The notes under the pieces were generated by a model. It did no database searches. It was not told the DNA's origin and was given only the letters and a program-made list of their open reading frames with translations. Both the position numbers and the translations under genes were made by a program. A stretch of DNA of 64,000 nucleotides. Source: Ianthella basta. Taxonomy: Eukaryota; Porifera; Demospongiae; Verongiida; Ianthellidae. Below, piece after piece: positions 1 through 10,772 of this stretch. Within the stretch, counting starts at the first letter, position 1; each line of letters starts with the position of its first letter. The stretch covers positions 3,471,594 through 3,535,593 of the forward strand of contig OZ025869.1 of NCBI GenBank assembly GCA_964019415.1. The letters run 5' to 3'.

Positions 1-392
1 CTTTCTAAGCCCCAATTCCACTTCTGCCCAGAATTAGAACGGGGACGGAGAGGCGGGGTAGTCTAGCTTGCTAGATCCTCCCGCATTATGTCGCCCCTGG
101 CGCTTAGTTATAGGCCTAGTTACGATCTGCCTGGAGCGAGTAATAATCATATGACCGATCGTCATAGACCTTTGTCACATTGGTCACGTGATATGCTGCC
201 CGCGAGCGTGTAAGGCAAAAGCTCCAGCGATAATATGTTAGAGTGCGTATTTGGGCCACTCGTTCTTCGTAGTTAAGCTGACCCAGAGCTCTAAACTGGG
301 TATGCTTTGAGAGCGAACCAAAATATGTTATACAGGGTTGAATCAGAAAGGAATGAATGCACAAGAGGTAGCTAGGGCACATGCATAGCTAG
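1..392. other. No gene recognised
   Basis: I see no convincing coding region, splice site or transposon end in this stretch. The short open frames are not supported by any motif. Confidence 0.5.
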
Positions 393-460
393 CTAGGAGG
401 CAGAGAGCGAAGTGGCCGCGAAGTTACATGACTTCGGTCGCTTCGCTCTCTGCCTCCTAG
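393..460. repeat. Near-perfect 68-bp palindrome
   Basis: The arm at 393-418 (starting ctaggaggcagagagcgaag) pairs with 435-460 at 24 of 26 positions, and an inner six-base arm (cgaagt/acttcg, 419-424 with 431-436) extends the stem. The DNA could extrude as a long hairpin. Similar but shorter palindromes built on a cggccgaatt...aattcggcc core occur near 15790 and 35510, which suggests a small dispersed palindromic family. It lies about 180 bp upstream of the THAP exon. Confidence 0.8.
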
Positions 461-636
461 CGCAAGGAAGATAGCTATGCGTGCATTCTTTTCAGATCTA
501 ACCTATATTGCCCTGCTCTCAAAGCATGTCAAGTCAAAATCTCTGGCTCCTTTTAGCTAGCTATATTACGAAGAACGAGCGGCAGAAGTACCGGATTCTA
601 GCCGAAATGCGCTTCCGAAGGCGCTTATTGTCAGTC

Positions 637-1320
637 ATGCCGTCTTCTTGTGCTGCCGACAGCTGCACAAATCGGGATGTCCCGTCATGTCCATATGGAT
701 TATTTCGTTTTCCTCTCTCTGATGAAGAGAGAACGAAGTTGTGGATCAAAGGAGTTTGCTGTCGTCGTGCTGTCGATTGGTGGCCCACATCAGGGATGCG
801 CATTTGTAGAAAGCACTTTGTAGAAGGCAAACCTTCTGAGGATCCCAGTGGCGTGGACTATGTTCTAACAATTGTTAACATTAAGAAAGGAGCTTGGAAC
901 ATGCAGAAGCAACTGGTGCAAGTCAGAGCAAAAGATATCAGAAAAGGTGCGGGCAGAGGAAACAGCCCAAGGTACTGGCATCACCTTCTGAAGTGCCATC
1001 AGTTGGTCCTGCTGGAGTTGCGGAAGAGAAATAGGCTGTGCGTGGCCACGTATCCTAGAAGGACATCGATGAGCTCCTGTTTCTTCTTGTTGCTAAAGGT
1101 TATTTTTAATATCTTGCGTAGCTTCTGCAGCACAGGCACCGTAGCACTCTCCAAACTCTTTCAAAGAGACTGCGCATCCATGGTAGACCTCAGAGATTCA
1201 CCTAGAGCATCCACCTCCATCGCGATCATCATTACGTTACTGCAACTAGACTATAACTACAACAACGCGTATAATTACTATACTGTCCCCTACAGCTTTT
1301 GCCTTACACCGGGCTGGTGA
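637..1320 (+). CDS. THAP-type zinc-finger exon (probably partial or decayed)
   Basis: The reading frame from the ATG at 637 begins with a THAP domain, a C2CH zinc-dependent DNA-binding fold found in transcription regulators and in P-element-like transposases. Visible family features are C5-x4-C10, the FRFP segment at residues 23-26, W36, and C57-x2-H60 followed by F61. The spacing between the second and third zinc ligands (46 residues) is within the family range. The terminal proline-containing motif is altered (DYVLTIV). After about residue 90 the protein loses recognisable character, so either an intron is missed or the 3' part has decayed. It could be host-derived or a transposon remnant; no TIRs were identified around it. 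Confidence 0.6.
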   Translation: MPSSCAADSCTNRDVPSCPYGLFRFPLSDEERTKLWIKGVCCRRAVDWWPTSGMRICRKHFVEGKPSEDPSGVDYVLTIVNIKKGAWNMQKQLVQVRAKDIRKGAGRGNSPRYWHHLLKCHQLVLLELRKRNRLCVATYPRRTSMSSCFFLLLKVIFNILRSFCSTGTVALSKLFQRDCASMVDLRDSPRASTSIAIIITLLQLDYNYNNAYNYYTVPYSFCLTPGW

Positions 1321-1504
1321 CGTCATCGCACGTGACCCTCGGGAAAATGGTCTATGTGATGTCCACCACTGAACCACGATCGCGGTTGTCGTGGGGCACT
1401 GACCTGCGTCTAGAGGCACGCCTACGGCTCGAGAGGGCAGAGCGAGAAGGTTGGACTACTCTTCCGCGTGCGGAGTTGGCGCCCGGTGCAAACTAGGCGC
1501 GATC

Positions 1505-4500
1505 ATGGCGAGTGAAGTCCATTCTGGTTTCGTTTCCGTGTTTGTCCTGATGGTGTCAGTGCTGGAGAGACCTCTGGAGTGGATGGTGAGCCTCTACCAC
1601 GCCATACATACGCACACACACACGTACAGACAGACGCACGGCCGCACACAAGGCTCAACCACACCCACATCCTTCATTCTAAATTAAATACGATTTGTAG
1701 TAGTGTAAATTAATCAAGCAGTCTCATATGGGCGAGAATCCCTAGGAATGTGGGTCCTTATTTGCATGCACATAATATTATAATAGCTATATACCTAGGT
1801 GAAATGTAGTAAAGAGAATAGCTGGTATTAACGTACTAATGGTGCCCTAATTACTTTTAGTTGGTTAATTTAGTGGCGTGTTGTGTAAGGTTGTAACATT
1901 GTTGAGATTGGCTGGTCGATTGTACACGTAAGCGTATTGCCCGTGTGGATTGATATTCTATGATACAGCGATTCTAGGGCAACATTACCTGTACAGAAAC
2001 TGATCCATGATGGACCACTATCTCAACCATTGGCTACCAGTATGTACTGGATTACGCATGTCTTTTATATGCCTTAGGGAGTGGGCACACTTAGTGTACT
2101 GTAGTAATGTGCTGTGTATATACAGAAGCAGACACTGTGTGCACCCCATAATTGCAGAAATGACAAAATACAATTCTTATGGGTCTCATCACTGCTGGCT
2201 AGCATGATTTGATCTCACCCGCACTGTGATGTCATTGTGGTCATTGTGTGATGGCACTCCTCTTGTGACCTGTGGGCCAAGGGTGGTGGCAATGTAATGC
2301 AGGTAGACTACAATGTAGTGGTGTGCTGTGTGTATTGTTGTGCTAGTGCTGTTTGGACCAGGGTAGGCTGGCTGCTTTAGACAGGTGGCTGCATTATACA
2401 GTGACCACTATAGACAGGTTCCACTGTACATCAAATGTTTGGACCAGGAGAGGCTGGTTGCTTTAGACAGGTGGCTGCATTATACAGTGACCACTATAGA
2501 CAGGTTCTACTGTACATCAAATGTTTGGACCAGGGAAGGCTGGCTGCTTTAGACAGGTGGCTGCATTATACAGTGGCCACTATAGACAGGTTCCACTGTA
2601 CATCAAATGTTTGGACCAGGGTAGGCTGGCTGCTTTAGACAGGTGGCTGCATTATACAAACACACAACCCAGTAGTTGTACAGCTGTTAGTCTTTTCAGT
2701 TCTTGTAGATTTCATGCTGTGATCATCTGTCTTCTTTTACAAGCATAGCTATGTAGTACCACCTCACTGCACACTCTGTGCAAGTGATACAGGCAGTGTA
2801 TTGAAGTGTATGGTGCGATGTGGAGTGGTCCCACGATTGTATTGGGTATGGGGAACTTTGCATTCAGTAACACTTGAGCTTTGAACATTTGCAACGTGGT
2901 CATGAGCAGTTTCTCTTTACTACTGGTGCATTGTATAGAGGGGGCATTTTGATACAATTGTTTTTAATGAAATGATAACTGTTTGTGGATACAATGTCAG
3001 TGCATCTGTCTTTGGTATTTCAACTACATTAGAATAGTATTGACGTTTTGGGACTTTGAAACCAAAACAGAAACGACGAACACAGCTTCTTAACACCCAA
3101 TAGTTTACTAGTGTCCCACATAAGCTCACAGTTTAGCTAAAGCACTGACATGAAATGCTCGGGATACTTTGGCAGTGGTTAAAGTGAGAGGTAACTCAAA
3201 GTAAGAGGTGTACACACCTCTATGTAGCTGGGACAGTAGGCACTGTCCTCATTAGAGAGGTGTCCTGAATTCAGGGTGTCCATTGTATAGAGGTCGCACT
3301 ATAGCAATGGTGATGATTCAATTACCTCTTCTGTAGCCCTAATGTGCTCTATTCAGTGCAGCTGGGTTGTTCCCTTGTTTCTCAGTGAACTGCTCGCATT
3401 TGATTGGAATTCACAATGTTTTGAAAGTTTTTAAAAATGCTTCTTCCATTTCCTCAGGTAATTGCCTATGAGAAGGTTGTGTATGGGCCACTCCACGTGC
3501 TCCTGTCTCCGCTGGTGGCCAAAATCCCTAGGAGAATGAACCTTTTTGGTCACAGAGTTGACGTCTTCACAGCCAACAATGTCACCTTTGCTCGGACCCT
3601 CTTGTTTCTCCCTGTTGGACTGGCACTGAAGTAAGGGCGCCTTTCTCTGTCTATTGTGCTGTCATGACATCACAAATGTGCTACCTTGGCAAATTAATGC
3701 ACTTTAGTACACAGTTACATACTTTAGTATATATATTGGGCATTAATATTTTGCATAATATTGACATTCCAAAAATTGTCAGAGAATGTTCTCATTAGAA
3801 TATTTGATTTTCTGGCCACTTAAATCTCTTCCTGCTTGCTAAGGACCAACAGTAAACACAGGTTGCCCGTAGTGATCGGGTTGCTTAGCAACAAATATTT
3901 GAACTTTATAATATGTACCTATATGATCAATACATTTTTATTCGTGAGCATTTTAGCGATAGTATTTCTTCTCATGTTCATTTGTATGCAAGCAGTATGA
4001 TCTCCTGTTTATTCCTCCATCTCCCATCTTCCCACACCCCCTCCATCCCTCATCCCACCACACCCCCTCCATCCCTCATCTCCATCCCCCCACACCCCCT
4101 CCCATCACAGGTACAACTGGAATGGGACTGCGTGTGGTTTGGTCGTGTTCCATGACTTTCTTGATCATCTTGATGGGATTGTTGCCAAGACCCAACGTAG
4201 GATCTATGGTCCTGTTGATGACCCTGTACTGGGAGGATACCTGGATGCCGTGTGTGATAAGGTGCAGAAATAGTGTGTGTATGTTAGTGAGTGTGGTGTG
4301 TATGTGTGTCTTGCACTCAATTTGCTTGCATCTTTCTGCCTGTTTGTGATTCTTCAACTGTGTCAAATTTAGCGTCTGCATTTCAACATCATTTTACCTC
4401 TCCCCTCCCCTGCCTCCCTCCCCTCCACACCCCCTCCCCCTCAGGTTGTCTTTCTCCTAGTGGCCCTTTCCATCGTTCTACTCTCCCCCCTACATGAGAT

Positions 4501-4685
4501 GTCCCTCCTACAACTCCTCGTCTTCTCGTCCACATTCACTGTGTCCGCTGGTTATGAGGTGGCACTGGGTGTGGTGAGGACTGGGGACTACTTCCACGTC
4601 AAGTACACGCAGTGAGTGGGCAAGCAACGTCACATGTATTGAATGTGTGTGTACATCCAGTGTATGATGGTATCTCATGCACATA

Positions 4686-4758
<73 letters not shown>

Positions 4759-7700
4759 ACACACCCCCCCACACACACACCACACACATACGCGCACACA
4801 CACACACACCCCCACACACACACACATACACACACAAGTGTACAGTATGTGTTTTATTGTCCATTGTTAGTGACTTTGGTCCCACTGGCAGTGGGGCGAG
4901 TGTGGCTGCCGTGATGTCTGGTAAACTGAAGGAGAAGCTACTGGCCACTTCTCAGGCACTCCTCTGTCTGGCAATGGCTTATGGGAATCCAATTGACTCG
5001 TGGCGTGAGTGAAAGTGGGACAGTGAAGAATGAGAGTGGGGATGGGAGGAGTGAGAGTGGGAGTTGGAGGAGTGAGAGTGGGAGTAGGAGGAGTGAGAGT
5101 GGGGGTGGGAGGAGTGAGAGTGGGAGTGGGAGGAGTGAGAGTGGGAGTGGGAGGAGTGAGAGTGGGAGAGTGAGGAGTGGATGAGTTGGAGTGTGATGTA
5201 TGAGTGTGTGTTTGTGAGGGTGCTAGAGACAGTGCGTACATGTAGCTGATATGGATCAGAGTTTGTACGGTAAATTTCAAAGTGAACTATGAGAGTGATG
5301 GATAGCAAGAATAGCAGCGTGTGATATGAATGAGTCAATATCCACTGTCTTTTGTTGAATCATTTCTGAAGATCACTAACCAAGTCATTTGATCATCTAG
5401 TCAGATGTTATACTTCCGCAGTGAAACATGTGCGAAGTGTAGTGATATGGAGTAGTCGCACAAGTCAATGTAATGGCCCGGAGCTTTTCCTTCTTTTCAG
5501 TGTATGCCTCACATGACGTTTCTATATTCATACTCCTTTACTGAAAGTGCTATAACTGTATTAGGTCACTGGTGAAGAAAGCCGTTGCTTGCCAACAGAT
5601 CTGATTGTAGTGCGTGTCTTAGCTAGTGATTTCAGCAGAGCAGCATATACACTACTTCTGCCCTAGCCACTCTGACCTTCACCGAGCCCACCCCATCTCA
5701 TCTCTCCACCTAGTGGGTGTGGTTGCCATAGCAACACTGGTCCTCAGCTCCTGGTTTGCCCACAAGAGCCTAGTGTTCAAGTTGGAAGCGAGGAAGGGGA
5801 GGGGCCACTCTCCTAAAAAGGAGGACACCCCCCAGCCCAGCATTATGGAAGACAGCAGCACAGTGAGTGTTTATACTAAATTGTACTATTTGAGCTTGAT
5901 TCAAATTATACAGAGAAATGTATCAAAGTTGTTTTTTGGGGCGCCGAAGGCGCCCCTATATTGTTTTCAGATTTAGGTCTTCGTATGGCTTCATGTTCGT
6001 ATATATACTTCTGTCATTTTGCAAATGGCGGCGCTCACGTTGTTCTTTACGAAGCTTTAAATCCTCTCTAATGACGTTTCGCCGTGTTTGAATCGAACGA
6101 AATGTGGTCATAAACATGTGTTAATAGAGTGATACTAATAAAAAGCCTAAGGAACGTCTCTTCTGCGAGATACAGCTCCAATTATCACTGACGGACATTG
6201 TAAAATGGCCGCGCGCTCGACGCTTTCTGTTTGCTAGGCTCAAAACCATTCTCTTTAGATTTCGCCGTGTATCCAAAGAACGCAAAGTGTTTCTAGAACA
6301 TGTTTAAGTAATATTATTGTGGTAGGAAGCTTACTTAACTGTTTTTCTGCGAGGTACAGCCCTAAATACAACAGAAGCCTAGTGACCCGTAGGCCAATAA
6401 TGGAGGACCAGCGAGTCATGACACATAATTATAGCCATGATTCGCTCATATAGTCATCATAGTTTTAGCCAGCACACTCCTCCTCCAGGCACAAAGTAAC
6501 AATTGCTCATTTAGAATGTCATATAGATCAAAAAGCAGTAGGCAAACATTTGACAGTTTGGTAGGGATGCTTTCACTGGATATGACTGGCTGCTCTGGAG
6601 ACTTGAAACTCTTGCAAACCCAACGGTCTAGTGTGTCTTGATGTATCTTTCAGGCCAACAACAATACTGTACCCCCAACTATCTGATTTACTGAACGTAC
6701 ATGGGAAAATTGCTAGCAAGTAGTTCGAGGTTCAGGGGCGCCCTGGCGCCCCACGAGTTTTTTAACTCGAAATACTTGTTGTATTGTGCACTCTGGACAC
6801 TTTTCTTGTGATGCAGCTTCACACACATATGCACACGCACACACCAGTGCACTGCCCTCCCCTTCAGTCTCTGAGAATGTCAGCCCTCTGCTGGTGAACC
6901 CCATTGTGTATCAGTGGATCACTTTGGAGGTGGACGCTAGTCTAATGAGGTCACTGTATAATGCAGCCATCTGTCTAAAGCATCCAGCCTCCCCTGGTCC
7001 AAACATTTGATGTACAGTGGAACCTGGCTATAGTGGTCACTGTATAATGCAGCCACCTGTCTAAAGCAGCCAGCCTCCCCTAGTCCAAACATTTGATGTA
7101 CAGTGGAACCCGTCTATAGTGGTCCCTCTATAATGCAGCCACCTGTCTAAAGCAGCCAGTCTCCTCTAGTCCAAACATTTGATGTACAGTGGAACCTGTC
7201 TATAGTGGTCACTGTATAATGCAGCCACCTGTCTAAAGCAGCCAGCCTCCCCTTGTCCAAACATTTGATGTACAGTGGAGCCCACCGTTTCCCCGTGATT
7301 TTTCTTTCAATTGGTCACCTTGTTTCAAGCAGCCATTATGATGATGTAATATGATGTCACAATGTATAGTAAACTGTAAGAACATGAATGAAATGTGAAT
7401 GGAAAGCCTCTTACGTTATATCAAGAGTAGATAACAGATGACAGTATGCAACCTTGTATACGCACCCGTAACAGCATTTTTCTAAAATGACGCAGCAACA
7501 TGTCACACGTGGGCATGATAACGCTACCTAATATTCTCATGTAATAAATGAATACTGTTAACTCAATCCGCCAGTCTGTATGTACTTGGCATCAATTGTG
7601 CAGCTCTTCGATTTGTTAGTGATGAGCTTCAGTGATGCCCAGGACACCTTTGCAGTGCCCTCAAGAAAGGACCAGGACAGCAAGTGTGGATTTGGGTCAC

Positions 7701-8653
7701 TCGGGAACAGCTACAGCTCATCAGAATGTTAAACAGCATTACCATTTCCACATGTGACGTGTTGCTATGTCATTTTAGAAAAATGCTGTTATGCACACAG
7801 CTAGGGATTCGCATTGCATACTCTCATCTCTTATCTACTCTTGTTTATATCTATTAATGCCCTTGCTTCAATCAGACACCAGTACTAGGGTAGCAGGGTG
7901 GTAGGGCTAATACACAGTGGGTAACAGTGTATGTATATGTCATCTAGTGTGTAATCTAGTGCAAGTTATGTATTACTAGTTGAACCATGCCATCGTTCTG
8001 TACTGGCCTTCTGAAGGTGAAGAGGGAGAGTTGTCACACCAGCTGGGCTGCTGGTTAGATTGGTTGCTAAAACTCTGCGTTAGAGTATGTATAAGTCAGA
8101 GCCAGTCTCAGCTGTGCATGTGGCAAATTTTCCTTCCTCACCTGTTCTCCTGAGTCACAGCTTCCTTTTGATTGCTATTTCACTAGCTACAGCCAACCTG
8201 TAGGTATTAGGCATTAATGTAGGCACGAGTGTATCTACATGTATGTATCTATATGTCATCTTGTGGTGTTCCTTCCTCTTTAGGGCAATGAGCTAGTCCA
8301 TACCCCTCTCAATTTCACACGGTCATCCAGTGAGCCAATGATGCGATCTCCTAAGGTGTTGGAATCTGCCGAATTGAAGCAACATGACAAGGTTGACAAG
8401 GTATACACAGTTGGGTGCTTTGATCTCCTTCACGAAGGCCATCGGAACCTCTTTAGACGAATGAGACTGCTTGGAAAGGAGGTGAGTGCATGCTGTGTGT
8501 TTGGGTTATTGCTCTGCTTTCAATAGTCAATGGTGCACGGTCATTGTGTGATTGAGGGTGTGTGTGTTGTTGTGTCTTTGATTGTAATTTTCTATGTATT
8601 GTGGATAGTGTCTGTTTGTGTGTGTATGTATGTGTATGAATGTGTGTGTGTGT

Positions 8654-8731
<78 letters not shown>

Positions 8732-9985
8732 ATGCGTGCGTGTGTGTGTGCATGTGTGCATGTGTGAACAATTGGACTCCTTCGCTGCAATTTCACACTC
8801 TCCCTCTCCCTCCCTCCCTCTCCCTCCCTCTCTGCCCTCCTTCATTCCTCCTCCCACCCCATCGTTCTTGTTCCTCCCTCCACTTCTCTCACTTCTTCTC
8901 TCATACTCACACATGTAGTTAATTGTTGGTGTTCACACTGACGAGAGCATTGTGAAGTTAAAGAACAGGAAACCGATAGACAACACCGAAAAGAGAATGG
9001 AGAATGTAAAGAAACATGTTGACCAGGCAAGTGTGATGGCACATTATTCTGAATTATTCAAAATTCTCGCTTGTTTCATCTTGACAATGTGTTGAAACTA
9101 AATATTTCGCTTTTCTTTATACCTTAAGGCTTAAGGCTACAAAGTTAGCGACATTTAAATTTAACAGTTTGAGAAGTCCAAGATTGACAGATACAAATTT
9201 TAGTGTTTCCAAGTTATTGTGTAAAAAGCTTTTGCCTATACAAAAATCTTTTCAGTTACAACAATTTGCTAAAGATAGTGCCCTTTAAGGTGCACTGTTC
9301 TGTATATGCTTTGACAAACTGCCCTCCTACTATAAAGGATAGCATTAATGTACTGATGTACGCACTTAATGCAGTGGAGGCTGTGAGTGTACATGACCAC
9401 TGCATAGCTGCCTAATTAAAACCCTGCATCCTATAAATAATGCAAATAGAGCTAAGAACACTGCATTTAGCCTTTGTATGGAGAGTTATCTGCAAGTGTC
9501 TGGAGCAAATGGGTTGGGTTGTCGTACAACTGACCAGTTTGTACAGGTTTGAACAGGTTACTCAGAATAAGACTTGATTTTTACTCCCACAACTTTCACA
9601 CGACCTCGCTATCTTCTCAATCACATCTCCCCTACCCTCTACCCCATCAGTGATGACTTTAATAGGTTGCAATGCGCTCTTGACGTGCTTCTCCCCCCCA
9701 AGCATTCCTCCTTCCTCAATCCCTTCATCCTGTTTTATCCTTCATCTGCCACCCACTTGCCTGTAGGTCTTTGCTGTCTCCAGTACTGACCCCGCCCCAT
9801 ACATCAAGTGCTGCGTGCACCTTGACACCGGACAGACTGGGCTATATGTACGAGGAGATGATATGCCTCAGTTTCCAGGAAGACGCCTCTGTGAGGAGTT
9901 AATGCCGGTGCATTTTGTGCCATACACTAAAGGAGTCAGTTCGACTCTGCTAAGAGCACAGCTTCAGGCAAGACAGGAGGAGTGA
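1505..9985 (+). CDS. Fused CDP-alcohol phosphotransferase / cytidylyltransferase, nine exons
   Basis: Nine exons join in frame: 1505-1585, 3458-3630, 4111-4261, 4445-4611, 4871-5004, 5636-5862, 8284-8481, 8919-9026 and 9767-9985 (1458 nt, 485 residues). All introns are GT-AG except intron 8 (GC-AG). Residues 1-310 are a membrane CDP-alcohol phosphotransferase: the motif reads D103-x2-D106-G107-x2-A110-K111, then G126-x3-D130-x3-D134, followed by hydrophobic segments in exons 4, 5 and 6. The usual Arg after Ala is Lys, and the spacer before G126 is 14 rather than 8 residues. Residues 350-485 are a nucleotidyltransferase: GCFDLLHEGH (HxGH at 361-364), the GVHTDE strand, and YTKGVSST (466-473) in place of the RTEGISTS motif. 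By family knowledge the C-terminal half makes a CDP-alcohol from CTP and the N-terminal half transfers its phospho-alcohol to an acceptor in the ER or Golgi membrane. The substrate is not known; ethanolamine, choline or another head group is possible. All catalytic motifs appear intact. Confidence 0.88.
2344..2660. repeat. 86-bp minisatellite, about four units (intron 1)
   Basis: Units start near 2350, 2436, 2522 and 2608 and contain gctgctttagacaggtggct. They differ at only a few positions. The same unit appears in opposite orientation at 6955-7285 in intron 6, and a related TIR element lies at 36474-36634. Confidence 0.9.
2661..3457. other. Rest of intron 1
   Basis: No coding evidence was found. 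Around 3215-3310 there are degenerate copies of the gagaggt...cactatag sequence related to the 86-bp minisatellite family. The intron ends in a pyrimidine tract and the acceptor tcctcag at 3457. Confidence 0.5.
4688..4836. repeat. (CA)n microsatellite (intron 4)
   Basis: About 70 bp of pure CA dinucleotide is followed by imperfect CA/CCCC interruptions up to 4836, just upstream of the exon 5 acceptor. Confidence 0.97.
5028..5180. repeat. 21-bp G-rich minisatellite next to the exon 5 donor
   Basis: About seven tandem units of the type agtgagagtgggagtgggagg begin about 25 bp after the exon 5 splice donor (exon ends 5004). The donor itself (gtgagtgaaagtggg) resembles a diverged first unit, so the repeat may have grown from splice-site sequence. 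Every unit contains a GTGAG. Confidence 0.9.
5936..6380. repeat. GC hairpin plus diverged ~190-bp direct repeat (intron 6)
   Basis: A hairpin with ggggcgcc/ggcgcccc arms sits at 5938-5957. It is followed by two diverged direct copies (about 6065-6175 and 6255-6365) sharing tttcgccgtgt, a cgaa/cgca...aaagtg block, aacatgt and ctgcgag-tacagc. A second ggggcgcc/ggcgcccc hairpin lies at 6736-6752. The arrangement suggests an old mobile element, but I cannot classify it. Confidence 0.5.
6715..6781. repeat. Short palindromic element, copy 1
   Basis: The sequence runs from caagtagttcgagg to ctcgaaatacttg around a ggggcgcc/ggcgcccc core and is nearly self-complementary over about 65 bp. Copies with the same ends and an internal ctcgtggggtt/gctgccccaact core occur at 29626-29690 and 46029-46090. 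Confidence 0.75.
6955..7285. repeat. 86-bp minisatellite in inverted orientation (intron 6)
   Basis: Four units contain gcagccacctgtctaaagca and end in catttgatgtacagtggaac. They are the reverse complement of the units at 2344-2660 and are again about 86 bp apart. The two arrays flank exons 2 to 6 of the fusion gene. Confidence 0.9.
7417..7849. mobile_element. MITE with ~95-bp terminal inverted repeats (intron 6)
   Basis: The left arm 7417-7515 (tatatcaagagtagataa at its outer end, aacagcatttttctaaaatg inside) is complementary to the right arm 7745-7849. The 433-bp element has no coding capacity and lies inside intron 6 of the fusion gene. The target duplication is unclear; a short TA-type site is possible. 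Confidence 0.8.
7850..8283. other. 3' part of intron 6
   Basis: No gene or repeat was recognised. It ends in the acceptor ttcctctttag before exon 7. Confidence 0.5.
8640..8765. repeat. (TG)n microsatellite (intron 7)
   Basis: Nearly pure TG dinucleotide with a few CATG and GCGTG interruptions. Comparable TG tracts precede the exon-9-like copies at 26560 and 40289, so the tract may belong to the duplicated unit. Confidence 0.97.
9027..9766. other. Intron 8 (GC-AG) of the fusion gene
   Basis: The donor reads CAG|GCAAGT, the consensus form of the GC-AG class, and the acceptor is cctgtag at 9766. The last 230 bp of this intron are copied together with the first half of exon 9 at 40790-41077. 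Confidence 0.8.
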
Positions 9986-10700
9986 CCAGTTCAATGGATG
10001 GCTTGTGGAAAGGGTAACAATTCAGTTTTGTATGATTGTGCTCTTGGCCCCTTATACACCCATTTAAAGCACAATGTAACTGTGCAGAGTATGTGACTTT
10101 TAATGCGTATTACAGAGTACAAAATTTTGTATCGTTTTGTACATCACTAGTACTGTATCTACCAAACTGCACTGTGTGCTGTGTGTAGCCCTTTTATGAC
10201 ATGTATTCATATGGAAGGGATGTGTGCACACAGCTGCACGCAGTTCCTGTGATGACATACGTACGTAGCTAGTCCTCAGTGACAGTGGACGGGTAAATAG
10301 CACTTTATGTAGTGTGGATGGATGCATGACCAGTTGGTGTTGAAAGTGCCCCCAACTGGTACAATGAGATAGAAATTGTTTATAATCATGCAGTGGATGT
10401 CTTAACAGTATACTATAATATTTATAATTTTTATAATTATAACCACCACCTACACCTTCAGTTGTATCGGCTGGTGTGCACATTATGAATACAATTATGG
10501 TAACCATGAATATGATTATATCATGTTGCATGATGCTAAACTACTAATATTGCAGTACAACCTATGTAATCAAACAGTCTGTTAATTAAAAGTCCATAAT
10601 GGAACAATACACAAATAATATTATGTAAATAAGAAATTAAGTAATATAAGGAACAAGCAGTGCACAGAGCACACATGCATGTGCTCACATGCAGGCAATA
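9986..10700. other. 3' flank of the fusion gene
   Basis: No coding region was recognised. The segment 10130-10330, containing aactgcactgtgtgctgtgt, is copied near 27000-27200, downstream of the exon-9 pseudo-copy. I see no convincing AATAAA close to the stop codon. Confidence 0.5.
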
Positions 10701-10740
10701 GGGGGCAATGATAGTTGGGGGGGGGGAGGGGGGAGGGAGA
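10701..10740. other. G-runs with G-quadruplex potential
   Basis: GGGGG, then ten consecutive G, then GGGGGG and GGG within 40 bp satisfy a simple four-run pattern. Any function is conjecture. Confidence 0.5.
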
Positions 10741-10772
10741 AGCGGGCACTTGCTCTCAAAACGAATGCTGCA

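Noticed and set aside
3913..4381. Frames around exon 3 in other phases and strands
   Set aside because: Only the frame joining exons 2 and 4 carries the CDP-alcohol phosphotransferase motif; the rest are shadows.
4612..4914. Open frames of HTHTHT or CVCVCV across CA/TG tracts (also at 8530, 12534, 25900, 26560, 40157, 46225)
   Set aside because: Dinucleotide repeats are open in several frames by composition; no start context, splice site or motif supports coding.
4867..5338. Antisense Thr/Pro/Ser-rich frames over the 21-bp minisatellite
   Set aside because: Purely a product of the tandem repeat inside intron 5.
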